Source: Ruminococcus sp.
Lineage (GTDB): Bacteria > Bacillota > Clostridia > Oscillospirales > Acutalibacteraceae
Direction: 5' to 3'
Length of the DNA stretch: 50,889 bases
Assembly: GCA_017416065.1 (NCBI GenBank)
Contig: JAFQDM010000003.1
Span: forward strand, 1 to 50,889
This document shows positions 1-7,171 of this stretch, one piece after another (the first letter of the stretch is position 1; each line of letters opens with the position of its first letter). Under the pieces are notes generated by a model. The model made no database searches and was not told the origin of the DNA. It saw only the letters and a program-made list of their open reading frames with translations. The position numbers and the translations under genes were made by a program.

Positions 1-67
1 TAAATAAAGAAAAATAAAAACAAATGAAGTGAACTGAAGCATTTTTGCGGGCAAAAATCTGCCGATA

Positions 68-110
68 TGTTGAAAACTATGTGGAAAACTTACGCAAACC
101 TGTGGAAAAC
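68..110. repeat. Three direct repeats TGT(G/T)GAAAAC, DnaA-box-like
   Basis: TGTTGAAAAC (68-77), TGTGGAAAAC (80-89) and TGTGGAAAAC (101-110) lie in an AT-rich stretch. TGTGGAAAA is the complement of TTTTCCACA, one base from the classic DnaA box TTATCCACA. A 16-bp palindrome of TTTTTGC/GCAAAAA sits just upstream at about 42-57. They may be DnaA boxes or simply operator-like repeats; the window starts here, so the context is missing. Confidence 0.35.
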
Positions 111-118
111 ACCAAAAC

Positions 119-160
119 TTTACAGATAAGTTGACAGATGTAAAGGTGTGATGGTATAAT
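119..160 (+). promoter_or_regulatory. nadA promoter with probable NiaR operator
   Basis: A consensus promoter is visible: -35 TTGACA (131-136), an 18-base spacer, -10 TATAAT (155-160). TTGACA and TGTAAA (139-144) form an imperfect inverted repeat with a 2-base centre over the -35 box, and TTTACA (119-124) is a perfect inverted match to TGTAAA. Since niaR is the last gene of this operon, the repeat is a plausible site for niacin-dependent NiaR repression. The promoter is seen directly; the operator assignment is inference. Confidence 0.75.
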
Positions 161-198
161 CTTCCTGATAAAACATTGGGTTAAAAGGAAAGTTGTTT

Positions 199-1098
199 AT
201 GCTTAAAACACAGATCGAAGAACTTAAAAAACGCAAGAATGCTGTTATATTGGCTCATTACTATGCTCCTGCCGAAACTCAGGCGGTTGCAGACTTTGTG
301 GGAGATTCCTTTTACCTTGCAAAGATTGCCAAGGAGTCTTTGGCGGATGTGATAGTTTTCTGCGGAGTACAGTTTATGGGCGAGAGTGCAAAGATCCTCT
401 GTCCTCAAAAAAAGGTGCTGATGCCCGATCTTACTGCTGACTGTGCCATGGCGCATATGGTAGAGGAGGGGCTCATTGAGAGGATGCGGCAGGAATACGA
501 GGACCTGGCGGTGGTTTGCTACATAAACTCCACAGCGGCCTTAAAATGCAAAAGCGACGTGTGCGTTACCTCCTCAAATGCGGTGAGGATAGTTTCCTCT
601 TTGCCCAATAAGAATATTTTCTTTATCCCTGACAAAAACCTGGGCAGCTTTGTTAAAGCTCAGGTGAAGGATAAAAACATAATCCTCAACGATGGCTGCT
701 GCCCTGTGCACGTAAGGATGCAGGCTCAGGACGTAAAGGCAGAGCTGGATGCTCACCCCGGCGCTTTGGTGCTTTCTCACCCTGAGTGCGAGTCAGGGGT
801 TCTGGAGCTTTCTCACTTTATAGGCAGTACGGCAGACATCATTGCTTATGCCAAGGAGTGTGGGGCAGAGGAGTTCATCATTTGTACTGAGGACGGAGTG
901 GAGTTTAAGCTCCTTGCAGATAATCCTGAGAAAAGATTTTATTTTCCCAACCCCCGTCCCTGCTGTGCAGATATGAAGCTCAACACCCTGCAGGCGGTGC
1001 TTGATGTGCTTTTGCAAGAGGACAAGGAAGTATTTATAGACGAAAAGGTGCGGGAGAGAGCGCTCCTGCCCCTTGAGAGAATGCTGGAGTTAGGTTGA
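199..1098 (+). CDS. nadA: Quinolinate synthase NadA
   Basis: NadA condenses iminoaspartate with dihydroxyacetone phosphate to make quinolinate, the second step of de novo NAD synthesis in the cytoplasm. It uses an oxygen-sensitive [4Fe-4S] cluster. Of 299 residues, the likely cluster ligands are Cys82 (DCAMAH), Cys167 or 168 (GCCPVH) and Cys255 (PRPCC), matching the spacing known for NadA. The N-terminal ILAHYY motif is also typical. ATG at 199 is preferred to TTG at 193 because AAAGGAAAG (184-192) is then about 6 bases upstream. It is the first gene of nadABC-niaR, with nadB starting 4 bases after its stop. Confidence 0.97.
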   Translation: MLKTQIEELKKRKNAVILAHYYAPAETQAVADFVGDSFYLAKIAKESLADVIVFCGVQFMGESAKILCPQKKVLMPDLTADCAMAHMVEEGLIERMRQEYEDLAVVCYINSTAALKCKSDVCVTSSNAVRIVSSLPNKNIFFIPDKNLGSFVKAQVKDKNIILNDGCCPVHVRMQAQDVKAELDAHPGALVLSHPECESGVLELSHFIGSTADIIAYAKECGAEEFIICTEDGVEFKLLADNPEKRFYFPNPRPCCADMKLNTLQAVLDVLLQEDKEVFIDEKVRERALLPLERMLELG

Positions 1099-1102
1099 TG
1101 AT

Positions 1103-2377
1103 ATGAGAACTGATATTTTGATAGTGGGCTGCGGCGTTGCAGGGCTTTACTGCGGACTTAACCTGCCCGAGGATAAAAAAATAACCATAGTCACCAAGAA
1201 CAAGGCAAGGCGAAGCGACTCCTTCCTTGCTCAGGGGGGCATTTGCGTGCTGAGGGATGAGGCGGACTTTAAGCCTTTTTATGAGGACACAATGAAGGCA
1301 GGCCACTACGAGAACGACCCTGACTCCGTAGAGGTTATGATCCGTTCTTCTCAGGATGTAATAGGCGACCTGGTGGGTTTTGGGGTTAAATTTGAAATGG
1401 ACGGAGAGGCCTTCAGCTACACCCGTGAGGGCGCTCACTCCAGACCCAGGATACTCTTTCACGAGGACGAGACAGGCAAGGAGATCACCTCCTGCCTTTT
1501 GGAGACCGCAAGGAGCAGAGAAAACATAACCCTGATTGAGAACTTCACAATGATAGACCTTATCTGCAAGGATAACGTGTGCACAGGCATTGTGGGCAGG
1601 GACGAGGACGGCGAGTACGTGAGCGTGCAGGCAGACTACACCGTGCTTGCCACAGGCGGCATAGGGGGACTCTTCAAGCATTCCACCAACTACCGCCACC
1701 TGACAGGCGATGCAATTGCCCTTGCTCTTAAATACGGAATTAAGCTTAAGAATATTGACTATATTCAGATCCATCCCACTACCCTCTACACAAAGAAGAA
1801 CGGCAGAGAATTCCTTATCTCTGAATCTGTGAGGGGTGAGGGAGCAGTGCTCCTGGATGCAAATGGAGAGAGGTTTACTGACGAGCTTCAGCCCCGTGAC
1901 GTGGTGGCAGGAGCTATCTTTGACAAAATGCGTGAGCAGGGGACAGAGCACGTGTGGCTCTCGTTGGCACCTATCCCTCAGGAGGAGATCAAGTCCCACT
2001 TCCCAAACATATATCAGCATTGCCTGGAGGAGGGCTATGACGTGACCCGCGAGCCCATTCCCGTGGTGCCCTCTCAGCACTACTTTATGGGCGGCATTGA
2101 CGTGGACCTTGTGAGCAAGACCTCCATGGACAGGCTCTACGCTGTGGGAGAAACCGCCTGCAACGGAGTTCACGGCAAAAACCGTCTGGCAAGCAATTCA
2201 CTTTTGGAGAGCCTGGTGTTTGCAAAGCGTGCGGCACTTGACATTACAAAGGCTTACACCCCTGCACAGCTTCATGAGGACTTTGTTCCAAACCCCGAAA
2301 AGTACCAAAACTACGAGGAAGAATACAAAGAGCTTGTGCTCGATGCAATAGAAAAGGAGAGAAAAAACCATGAATAA
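1103..2377 (+). CDS. nadB: L-aspartate oxidase NadB (short form)
   Basis: NadB oxidises L-aspartate to iminoaspartate with FAD, feeding NadA. The N-terminal dinucleotide fold (VGCGVAGLY, residues about 8-16), the REGAHSRPRILF segment near residue 110 and GGIGGLF near 183 are typical of the succinate dehydrogenase/aspartate oxidase flavoprotein family. At 424 residues it is about 110 shorter than the E. coli enzyme, lacking most of the C-terminal helical domain; short forms are usual in Clostridia as far as I know. It overlaps nadC by 8 bases, suggesting translational coupling. Confidence 0.95.
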   Translation: MRTDILIVGCGVAGLYCGLNLPEDKKITIVTKNKARRSDSFLAQGGICVLRDEADFKPFYEDTMKAGHYENDPDSVEVMIRSSQDVIGDLVGFGVKFEMDGEAFSYTREGAHSRPRILFHEDETGKEITSCLLETARSRENITLIENFTMIDLICKDNVCTGIVGRDEDGEYVSVQADYTVLATGGIGGLFKHSTNYRHLTGDAIALALKYGIKLKNIDYIQIHPTTLYTKKNGREFLISESVRGEGAVLLDANGERFTDELQPRDVVAGAIFDKMREQGTEHVWLSLAPIPQEEIKSHFPNIYQHCLEEGYDVTREPIPVVPSQHYFMGGIDVDLVSKTSMDRLYAVGETACNGVHGKNRLASNSLLESLVFAKRAALDITKAYTPAQLHEDFVPNPEKYQNYEEEYKELVLDAIEKERKNHE

Positions 2378-3221
2378 TATATCTATGAAGGTAAACGCTG
2401 ACGAGCTTATACTCAGCGCGCTGAAAGAGGACATTACAAGCGAGGACATCACAACCTGTTCCGTTATGCCCTGCTACTGTGCAGGCGAGGTGGAGCTTAT
2501 CTGCAAGCAGGACGGAGTAGTGGCAGGACTGGATGTTTTTAAGAGGGTTTTTGAGCTCCTTGATGCAGATACTCAGGTTGAGTTCTTCTGCAAAGACGGC
2601 GACAAGGTGCAAAACGGACAGAAGCTTGCTGTAGTTAAAGGCGATATCCGTGTGCTCCTCTCCGGGGAGAGAACGGCACTTAACTATCTGCAGAGAATGA
2701 GTGGCATTGCAACCTACACAAGGAACATTGCGGATATGCTTGAGGGTACGGGCACAAAGCTTCTGGATACACGCAAGACAACTCCCAATATGAGAGTTTT
2801 TGAGAAATATGCAGTAAAGGTTGGCGGAGGCTACAATCACCGCTATAACTTAAGCGACGGCATCCTGCTGAAGGACAACCACATAGGTGCCGCAGGCTCT
2901 GTGAAGAAAGCGGTGGAGATGGCAAAGGAATACGCCCCCTTTGTGCGCAAGATAGAGGTTGAGGTTGAAAACCTTGAGATGCTTAAGGAAGCGCTGCAGG
3001 CAGGGGCAGACATCATTATGCTTGACAATATGAGCCCTGAGGATATGAGAGAGGCGGTAGCCCTTTGCAAGGGCAAGGCTGAGACCGAGTGCAGCGGCAA
3101 CGTAACACGGGAGAACATTGCACGCCTTGTAGACATTGGAGTGGACTACATCTCCAGCGGTGCGCTTACTCATTCTTCTCCCATACTTGACCTTTCTCTT
3201 AAAAACCTCCACGCTGTCTGA
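2370..3221 (+). CDS. nadC: Quinolinate phosphoribosyltransferase NadC
   Basis: NadC decarboxylates quinolinate and joins it to PRPP to give nicotinate mononucleotide. The 283-residue length is normal. The RKTTPNMR motif near residue 137, KVGGGYNHR near 150 and LLKDNHI near 168 are the substrate and phosphate binding motifs of the family. The C-terminal barrel segment carries VDYISSGALTHS. The start ATG follows GAAAAGGAGAG in the end of nadB. It completes the aspartate-to-NaMN route in one operon. Confidence 0.97.
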   Translation: MNNISMKVNADELILSALKEDITSEDITTCSVMPCYCAGEVELICKQDGVVAGLDVFKRVFELLDADTQVEFFCKDGDKVQNGQKLAVVKGDIRVLLSGERTALNYLQRMSGIATYTRNIADMLEGTGTKLLDTRKTTPNMRVFEKYAVKVGGGYNHRYNLSDGILLKDNHIGAAGSVKKAVEMAKEYAPFVRKIEVEVENLEMLKEALQAGADIIMLDNMSPEDMREAVALCKGKAETECSGNVTRENIARLVDIGVDYISSGALTHSSPILDLSLKNLHAV

Positions 3222-3235
3222 TACGGGGTGAGAGT

Positions 3236-3748
3236 ATGAAAGCAGAAGAAAGAAGAAAGGCCATAGCTCACCTGCTTATGTCGGAAGACAAGCCTGTTTC
3301 GGGCAGTACGCTTTCTGAGCAGTTCGGGGTATCCAGGCAGATAATCGTGCAGGATATCTCTGTGCTCAAGGGGCAGGGCTTTGAGGTGCTCTCTACCCAC
3401 AGCGGCTACATTGTGCAGAAATCCCCATACAAGGAGAGGGTCTTCAAGCTCTTTCACACCACACAGCAGACGGAGCAGGAGCTGAATCTGATCGTTGACA
3501 ATGGGGGCACGGTAGTGGACGTGTTTGTCTGGCACAAGGTCTACGGCAGGGTTGTGGCGAAGCTCAACATCTTCTCGCGGCTTCAGGTGAAGCAGTTCAT
3601 TGAGGGTGTCAGATCCGGCAAATCCACGGAGCTGATGCACATCACAGGTGGCTACCATTACCATACCGTGAGGGCAGAGAGTGAGCAGGTGCTGGATAAG
3701 ATAGAGGCTCTGCTCAGCGAGCAAGGGTTCATAGCGCCTGAGATATGA
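3236..3748 (+). CDS. niaR: NAD biosynthesis repressor NiaR (HTH + 3H domain)
   Basis: The 170-residue protein has an N-terminal helix-turn-helix of the HTH_11 type (KPVSGSTLSEQFGVSRQIIVQ, shortened here) and a C-terminal 3H domain named for conserved histidines. Candidate metal/niacin ligands are the His in VWHKVYG and the pair in GGYHYHT. Family members repress nad and niacin-uptake genes when niacin is present. Position at the end of nadABC suggests autoregulation through the site at 119-144. Its stop codon overlaps the first hairpin of the repeat array that follows. Confidence 0.92.
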   Translation: MKAEERRKAIAHLLMSEDKPVSGSTLSEQFGVSRQIIVQDISVLKGQGFEVLSTHSGYIVQKSPYKERVFKLFHTTQQTEQELNLIVDNGGTVVDVFVWHKVYGRVVAKLNIFSRLQVKQFIEGVRSGKSTELMHITGGYHYHTVRAESEQVLDKIEALLSEQGFIAPEI

Positions 3749-3840
3749 TGCAAAGCATCAAACTAAGTTTGCCTTGCAGACAAGTGAAGTTGCGATTGCG
3801 CAGTGAAGTTATCTTTGATAGTGGAGTTTGCGCTGCAAGT
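3746..3840 (+). repeat. Array of variable palindromes with AGTGAAGTT spacers (copy 1)
   Basis: Starting on the niaR stop codon, short palindromes alternate with a fixed spacer: TGATG-CAAAG-CATCA, spacer ACTAAGTT, imperfect TGCC..GACA, spacer AGTGAAGTT, TGCG-ATTG-CGCA, spacer AGTGAAGTT, ATC-TTT-GAT, spacer AGTGGAGTT, TGC-GCT-GCA. The period is about 18-22 bases. The palindromes differ in sequence but nearly all stay self-complementary. A second copy of this architecture is at 33932-34055. Confidence 0.85.
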
Positions 3841-3862
3841 GACTTTTGATTGCAGGGGAGGA

Positions 3863-3897
3863 TTACCTGTTACTTATTACTTATTACTTCTTACCTC
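3863..3897. repeat. Five heptamer repeats TTAC(C/T)TN
   Basis: Five tandem 7-base units: TTACCTG, TTACTTA, TTACTTA, TTACTTC, TTACCTC. The same heptamer family, five units in the opposite orientation, is at 20737-20771. It is too short and regular to be coding. Confidence 0.85.
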
Positions 3898-3905
3898 AAT
3901 ACGTA

Positions 3906-3965
3906 TCCCCCTGAATTGCTTTGCAATTCTTCCCCCCTTTAGCCTTTAGGCAAGGGGGCTTTTTG
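3906..3965. repeat. Nested-hairpin repeat, CCCCCT...AAGGGGG family
   Basis: Outer arms CCCCCT (3907-3912) and AAGGGGG (3952-3958) enclose a perfect hairpin GAATTGC-TTT-GCAATTC (3913-3929), followed by CTTTTTGCC. A relative at 9391-9443 has the same outer arms but an inner hairpin of GATTGCC-GAT-GGCAATC, so the pairing is kept while the bases differ. It could also act as a terminator on +. Confidence 0.7.
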
Positions 3966-4019
3966 CCTTTTCTCCTGAGGGAGTGGCAATTGCATAGCAA
4001 ATGACGGAGGGAGTGATTT

Positions 4020-4080
4020 GTAGGGGCGAATCACGATTCGCCCGAAAGGTTTCGCATAGAGGAAATGTAACGGGCGGGCA
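4020..4080 (+). repeat. GTAG-hairpin (REP-like) repeat with tail
   Basis: GTAG (4020-4023) is followed by stem GGGCGAATC, loop AC, stem GATTCGCCC (4024-4043). The next bases (GAAAGGTTTCGCATAGAGG and onward to a GGGCGGGC at about 4070) match the reverse complement of the repeats at 16098-16175 and 20454-20530, but the partner hairpin of those pairs is incomplete here. Bases 4137-4170 resemble the inverted flank seen at 20674-20720. Confidence 0.85.
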
Positions 4081-4181
4081 ACGGATGTCAAGAGTAACAT
4101 AGTATACAACGGTGTAAGGACATGGTATACACATTTATAGACGATAAACGTTTTGATGTGAATTGCAGGGGAATTTCCCCA

Positions 4182-4440
4182 AAGGAGGAGCCTTTTATGC
4201 CTTCCCCTACGAGGGGAAGGTGGGCAACGACAGTTGCTCGGATGAGGTGTAGCTCACATCGTGAGCGTTATCTATCAATCACAAGCCGCAGGCTGACAGA
4301 TTTATTATCAATTAATTCAGTACGCCTTACGGCTATTAATAATTTACGAGCACAAGTGCTCTACACCTCATCAGTCTTTGCCTACGGCAAATCCAGCTTC
4401 TCCTCAAGGAGAAGCCTTTTATGCCTTCCCCTACGAGGAA
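4182..4440. repeat. Composite hairpin repeats incl. inverted GATGAGGTGTAG pair
   Basis: Two copies of a CCTTTTATGCCTTCCCCTAC segment occur (4191-4210 and about 4415-4434); a third relative is at 5080-5111. Between them are two GATGAGGTGTAG elements facing each other: + copy 4241-4265 with hairpin CTCAC-ATC-GTGAG and - copy 4349-4372 with hairpin AGCAC-TT-GTGCT (read on -). GCTTCTCCT/AGGAGAAGC at about 4397-4416 followed by CTTTTATG could terminate transcription. No gene is supported in this stretch. Confidence 0.75.
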
Positions 4441-4519
4441 ACTCCCTTGATAAGGGAGATGTCACGAAGTGACAGAGGGTTTGCCGTTCCTGCAAGGAAA
4501 AGGGGGACCGCTTGCGGTG

Positions 4520-4544
4520 GATGAGGTGTAGCCAACATCGTTGG
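4520..4544 (+). repeat. Third GATGAGGTGTAG-hairpin element
   Basis: GGATGAGGTGTAG is followed by hairpin CCAAC-ATC-GTTGG and CGTTAT. Compared with CTCAC-ATC-GTGAG at 4253-4265, the two stem arms have changed together, which indicates that the fold is conserved. The upstream segment 4440-4520 holds further small hairpins such as CTCCCTT/AAGGGAG and GTCAC/GTGAC. Confidence 0.8.
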
Positions 4545-4649
4545 CGTTATATATCAATATTAAGCCGTAGGCTGACCGAATTATTATTTGGTGCGCCTGC
4601 GGCTTTTTTTATCTTTTGTGCCTTGTTGCTCTTGATTTATATTTAGTTG

Positions 4650-4678
4650 TTGTAAATGTAAAAAAATTGTGATATAAT
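4650..4678 (+). promoter_or_regulatory. Promoter of the structured RNA
   Basis: -35 TTGTAA (4650-4655), 17-base spacer, -10 TATAAT (4673-4678). The expected start site, about 7 bases downstream, falls on G4685, the first base of the closing stem of the RNA that follows, which supports both calls. Confidence 0.8.
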
Positions 4679-4684
4679 CCTTTT

Positions 4685-4900
4685 GTCACACAAAATTAAA
4701 TTAGTAAGCTGTTTTTTTAACTCTCTGTATTTGGAGGGTTTATTTGTGATGAAATCACCGAATAATAAATTTTGCAAAAACGCAGATTCTACTTATTTGG
4801 TGATTTGAGTGAAAACTCGTTGCTTACTAAGTTTTGTGTGACAACAACCGGAGTTTGCGTTTTTCAGTGTGTGTGGCTTCGGTTGCACACACTTTTTTAT
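4685..4900 (+). ncRNA. Structured non-coding RNA with pseudoknot, family not identified
   Basis: About 216 bases. A closing stem pairs 4685-4695 with 4832-4842 (11 bp) and 4701-4709 with 4822-4830 (9 bp). Inside are hairpin 4719-4725/4734-4740, a 14-bp hairpin 4752-4765/4793-4806 with a 27-base loop, and GAGT-GAAA-ACTC (4807-4818) with a GNRA loop. The large loop (AAAAACGCAGATTC, 4776-4789) is complementary to 4851-4864 over 14 positions (two G.U), giving a long pseudoknot outside the closing stem. A terminator with a UUCG loop ends the transcript. No ORF explains these pairings. Size invites comparison with 6S RNA and the raiA-motif RNA, but I cannot assign it. Confidence 0.8.
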
Positions 4901-4904
4901 TTTA
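4866..4904 (+). terminator. Intrinsic terminator of the structured RNA
   Basis: Stem AGTGTGTG (4866-4873) with CACACACT (4886-4893), extended by wobble pairs to a C-UUCG-G tetraloop (4877-4882), followed by a T-rich run from 4893. Confidence 0.92.
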
Positions 4905-4917
4905 GGGGTTATAAGCT

Positions 4918-5079
4918 GTGGGAGATTCAATAATAGAGTATTTGGAAAGATGTTCGGTGGGTGAATTGCAAGGGATACTGCATTTATGCCAAACAGACCC
5001 TGAGTATGATTTTTGGGAAGACACAGTAAAATATGTTCTGAATAAAAAAATAAAAGAAGAAAAGCAACAGGATGATTGA
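4918..5079 (+). CDS. Small hypothetical protein, 53 aa
   Basis: An ORF of 53 codons begins with GTG at 4918, the first start after an in-frame stop, with AGGGG (4904-4908) about 9 bases upstream. The product starts MGDSIIEYLERCSVGELQG, has an acidic middle (DPEYDFWEDT) and a lysine/glutamate-rich tail. No family is recognised. It follows the terminator of the structured RNA by 14 bases, so its RBS lies next to the T-run; it may be expressed only by read-through. Coding status rests on length, RBS and balanced composition only. Confidence 0.5.
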   Translation: MGDSIIEYLERCSVGELQGILHLCQTDPEYDFWEDTVKYVLNKKIKEEKQQDD

Positions 5080-5151
5080 AAGCTTCTCCTCAAGGAGAAA
5101 CCTTTTATGCCTCCCGCTTAATGGGAGATAGTTAGCCTTCACTCGGATATG

Positions 5152-5187
5152 AAAAAGAGCCGATACCTTTTTACGGGTATCGGCTCT
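5152..5187 (-). terminator. Terminator of the hydrogenase operon
   Basis: A perfect 12-bp stem, AGAGCCGATACC (5156-5167) with GGTATCGGCTCT (5176-5187), loop of 8. Read on - it is followed by TTTTT (5152-5156). It lies 54 bases past the hndD stop. Confidence 0.92.
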
Positions 5188-5240
5188 GTGCTTTTATATG
5201 AAGTCTTTTGCTTTGTCAGCATCGCTTACGAAGCGGAAGA

Positions 5241-6980
5241 TTAATACTTCTTTCTCTCAACGTAGGTTGTGTGGAGCAGCTCGTGTGCCTTGTGGCTGCC
5301 GGGCTCGCCCAGGTAATCCTCATAGAGCTTCTTAACGATGGGGGACTCGTGGGACTTTCTCATGGGGAGACCTGCGTCCTCTGCATAGAGAACCTTTGCA
5401 CGCTCTGCCTTGATGTCTACGAAGTTGCGAACGTTTGCGGGAACTACGGGCTGACCGCCGCCGTTTACGCAGCCGCCGGGACAGCACATGATCTCAACAA
5501 ACTGGTAGTCTGCTTTGCCTGCGCGGATCTCGTCCAGAAGCTTTGCAGCGTTGGAGAGGCCGGAGGTAACTGCAACCTTAACGGGCATACCTGCAACCTC
5601 GTAGGTAGCGTACTTGATGGGCTCTGTGCCGCGAACCTCTTCGTAGTCAAGCTTCTTAAGGTCTTCGCCTGTGAGGATATCTGCAACGGAACGCAGAGCA
5701 GCCTCCATAACGCCGCCTGTTGCGCCGAAGATAACTGCAGCGCCTGTGAACAGACCCAGAGCAGGATCGTACTCCTCGTCAGGCAGGTTTACAAAGTCAA
5801 GACCTGCGATCTTGATCATATCTGCAAGCTCTCTTGTTGTGATTACGATATCTACGTCTGCGATGCCGTCTCTGCCCTCGTTGTCTCTCTTATGCTCGAA
5901 CTTCTTAGCAGTACAGGGCATTACGGAAACGGAAACGATCTTCTTGGGATCGATGCCCTCTTTCTCTGCGTAGTAGCTCTTGATGATGGCACCTGTCATC
6001 TGCTGAGGAGACTTACAGGTGGAGAGGTTGGGCAGAAGGTCGGGATAGTAGTGCTCGCAGAACTTGATCCAGCCGGGTGAGCAGGATGTGATCATGGGCA
6101 GTACTCCGCCGTTCTTAACTCTGTTGATGAACTCTGTGCCTTCCTCAAGGATAGTAAGGTCAGCACCGAAGTTTGTATCAAATACCTTGTCAAAACCAAG
6201 TCTTCTGAGGGAAGCAACCATCTTACCCTCAACATTTGTGCCGATAGGCAGACCGAACTCTTCACCCAGAGCAGCTCTTACTGCGGGAGCAGTCTGAACG
6301 ATAACTACCTTCTCGGGATCTGCAATTGCCTCAAATACCTTGTCTGTCTCGTTCTTAACTGTGAGAGCGCCTGTGGGACAAACAACAGTACACTGACCGC
6401 AGGAAACGCAAGCAACTGCGCCCAGATCCTGGTCGAATGCACAGCCGATGGTGGAGTCAAAGCCTCTGTGGTTGGGACCGATAACGCCAACGTGCTGCTC
6501 TTTACAAGCGGCTACGCAGCGACGGCAGAGGATACACTTGTTGTTGTTGCGAACAAGGTGAGCTGTTGAGGTGTCGATGGGCTGAACGGGGTTTGCACCC
6601 TCGAACTTTGTCTCGTCAACGCCGTACTCCTTACAAAGTGCCTGAAGCTCGCAGTTGTTGCTCCTTGGGCAGGAGAGGCACTTTTTGTCGTGGTTGGAGA
6701 GGATGAGCTCCAGAGTTGTTCTTCTTGCTTCCTGAACCTTGGGGGTGTTTGTGAAGATCTCTGTGCCCTCTCTGTCGATGGGATATACGCAAGCAGCAAC
6801 AAGGCTTCTTGCACCCTTAACCTCTACTACGCACATACGGCAAGCGCCGATCTCGTTAATATCGCGCAGGAAGCAGAGTGTGGGGATCTTTATGCCGAAC
6901 TGACGGCAAGCATCAAGAATGGTTGTGTTCTTCTCAACAGAGAAAGGCATACCATTGATTTTAATGTTTATCATTTCCAT
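5241..6980 (-). CDS. hndD: [FeFe]-hydrogenase catalytic subunit HydA/HndD
   Basis: This 579-residue subunit carries the H-cluster and an electron relay. In order: a plant-type [2Fe-2S] domain (Cys36, 47, 50, 64), a His-ligated [4Fe-4S] site (HDKKCLSC, about 97-104), two ferredoxin clusters (CILCRRC near 149 and CVSCGQC near 191), then the H-cluster motifs TSCSPGW (298-304), MPCTAKKFE (354-362) and EIMCCPGGC (496-504), and a small-subunit-like C-terminus. The second residue of the usual TSCCP is Ser, which I believe is common in HndD-type enzymes. In HndABCD complexes this subunit makes or uses H2 with electrons from NAD(P)H and ferredoxin. It is the last gene of the operon, 18 bases after the hndC remnant. 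Confidence 0.97.
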   Translation of the reverse strand: MEMINIKINGMPFSVEKNTTILDACRQFGIKIPTLCFLRDINEIGACRMCVVEVKGARSLVAACVYPIDREGTEIFTNTPKVQEARRTTLELILSNHDKKCLSCPRSNNCELQALCKEYGVDETKFEGANPVQPIDTSTAHLVRNNNKCILCRRCVAACKEQHVGVIGPNHRGFDSTIGCAFDQDLGAVACVSCGQCTVVCPTGALTVKNETDKVFEAIADPEKVVIVQTAPAVRAALGEEFGLPIGTNVEGKMVASLRRLGFDKVFDTNFGADLTILEEGTEFINRVKNGGVLPMITSCSPGWIKFCEHYYPDLLPNLSTCKSPQQMTGAIIKSYYAEKEGIDPKKIVSVSVMPCTAKKFEHKRDNEGRDGIADVDIVITTRELADMIKIAGLDFVNLPDEEYDPALGLFTGAAVIFGATGGVMEAALRSVADILTGEDLKKLDYEEVRGTEPIKYATYEVAGMPVKVAVTSGLSNAAKLLDEIRAGKADYQFVEIMCCPGGCVNGGGQPVVPANVRNFVDIKAERAKVLYAEDAGLPMRKSHESPIVKKLYEDYLGEPGSHKAHELLHTTYVERKKY

Positions 6981-6998
6981 AGTAGTTTCTCCTTTCTC

Positions 6999-7171
6999 TT
7001 ACTCTTTAACGATTGCGCCGAACTTACATTTCTCCATGCAAGCTCCGCACTTGATACACTTGGACTGGTCGATTACGTGAGGCTCCTTAACCTTGCCTGA
7101 GATTGCGCCTACGGGGCAAACTCTTGCGCAGGCTGTGCAGCCCTTACACTTGTCTGCAACTACAACGTAGG
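6999..7171 (-). pseudogene. Frameshifted C-terminal ferredoxin domain of hndC
   Basis: In another frame from the hndC ORF, this segment encodes the expected 2[4Fe-4S] tail: KCKGCTACARVCP and KCIKCGACMEKC, ending KFGAIVKE. It has no start codon or RBS and joins the upstream frame at about 7169-7174. A single extra base there (for example restoring ATT-TCC-TAC) would fuse the two. So this is a true indel, a sequence error, or less likely a recoding site. Confidence 0.85.

Noticed and set aside
1034-2173. 379-residue ORF on - opposite nadB
   Set aside because: A shadow of the nadB coding sequence; nadB has full family motifs on +.
4122-4472. 116-residue ORF on + in the repeat region
   Set aside because: It runs through several hairpin repeats found elsewhere in noncoding DNA, shows no recognisable domain and has no RBS.
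4685-4900. Assignment as 6S RNA
   Set aside because: The closing stem and bubble are roughly compatible, but the long loop-to-tail pairing and three inner hairpins are not typical. Left unassigned until a covariance search is done.
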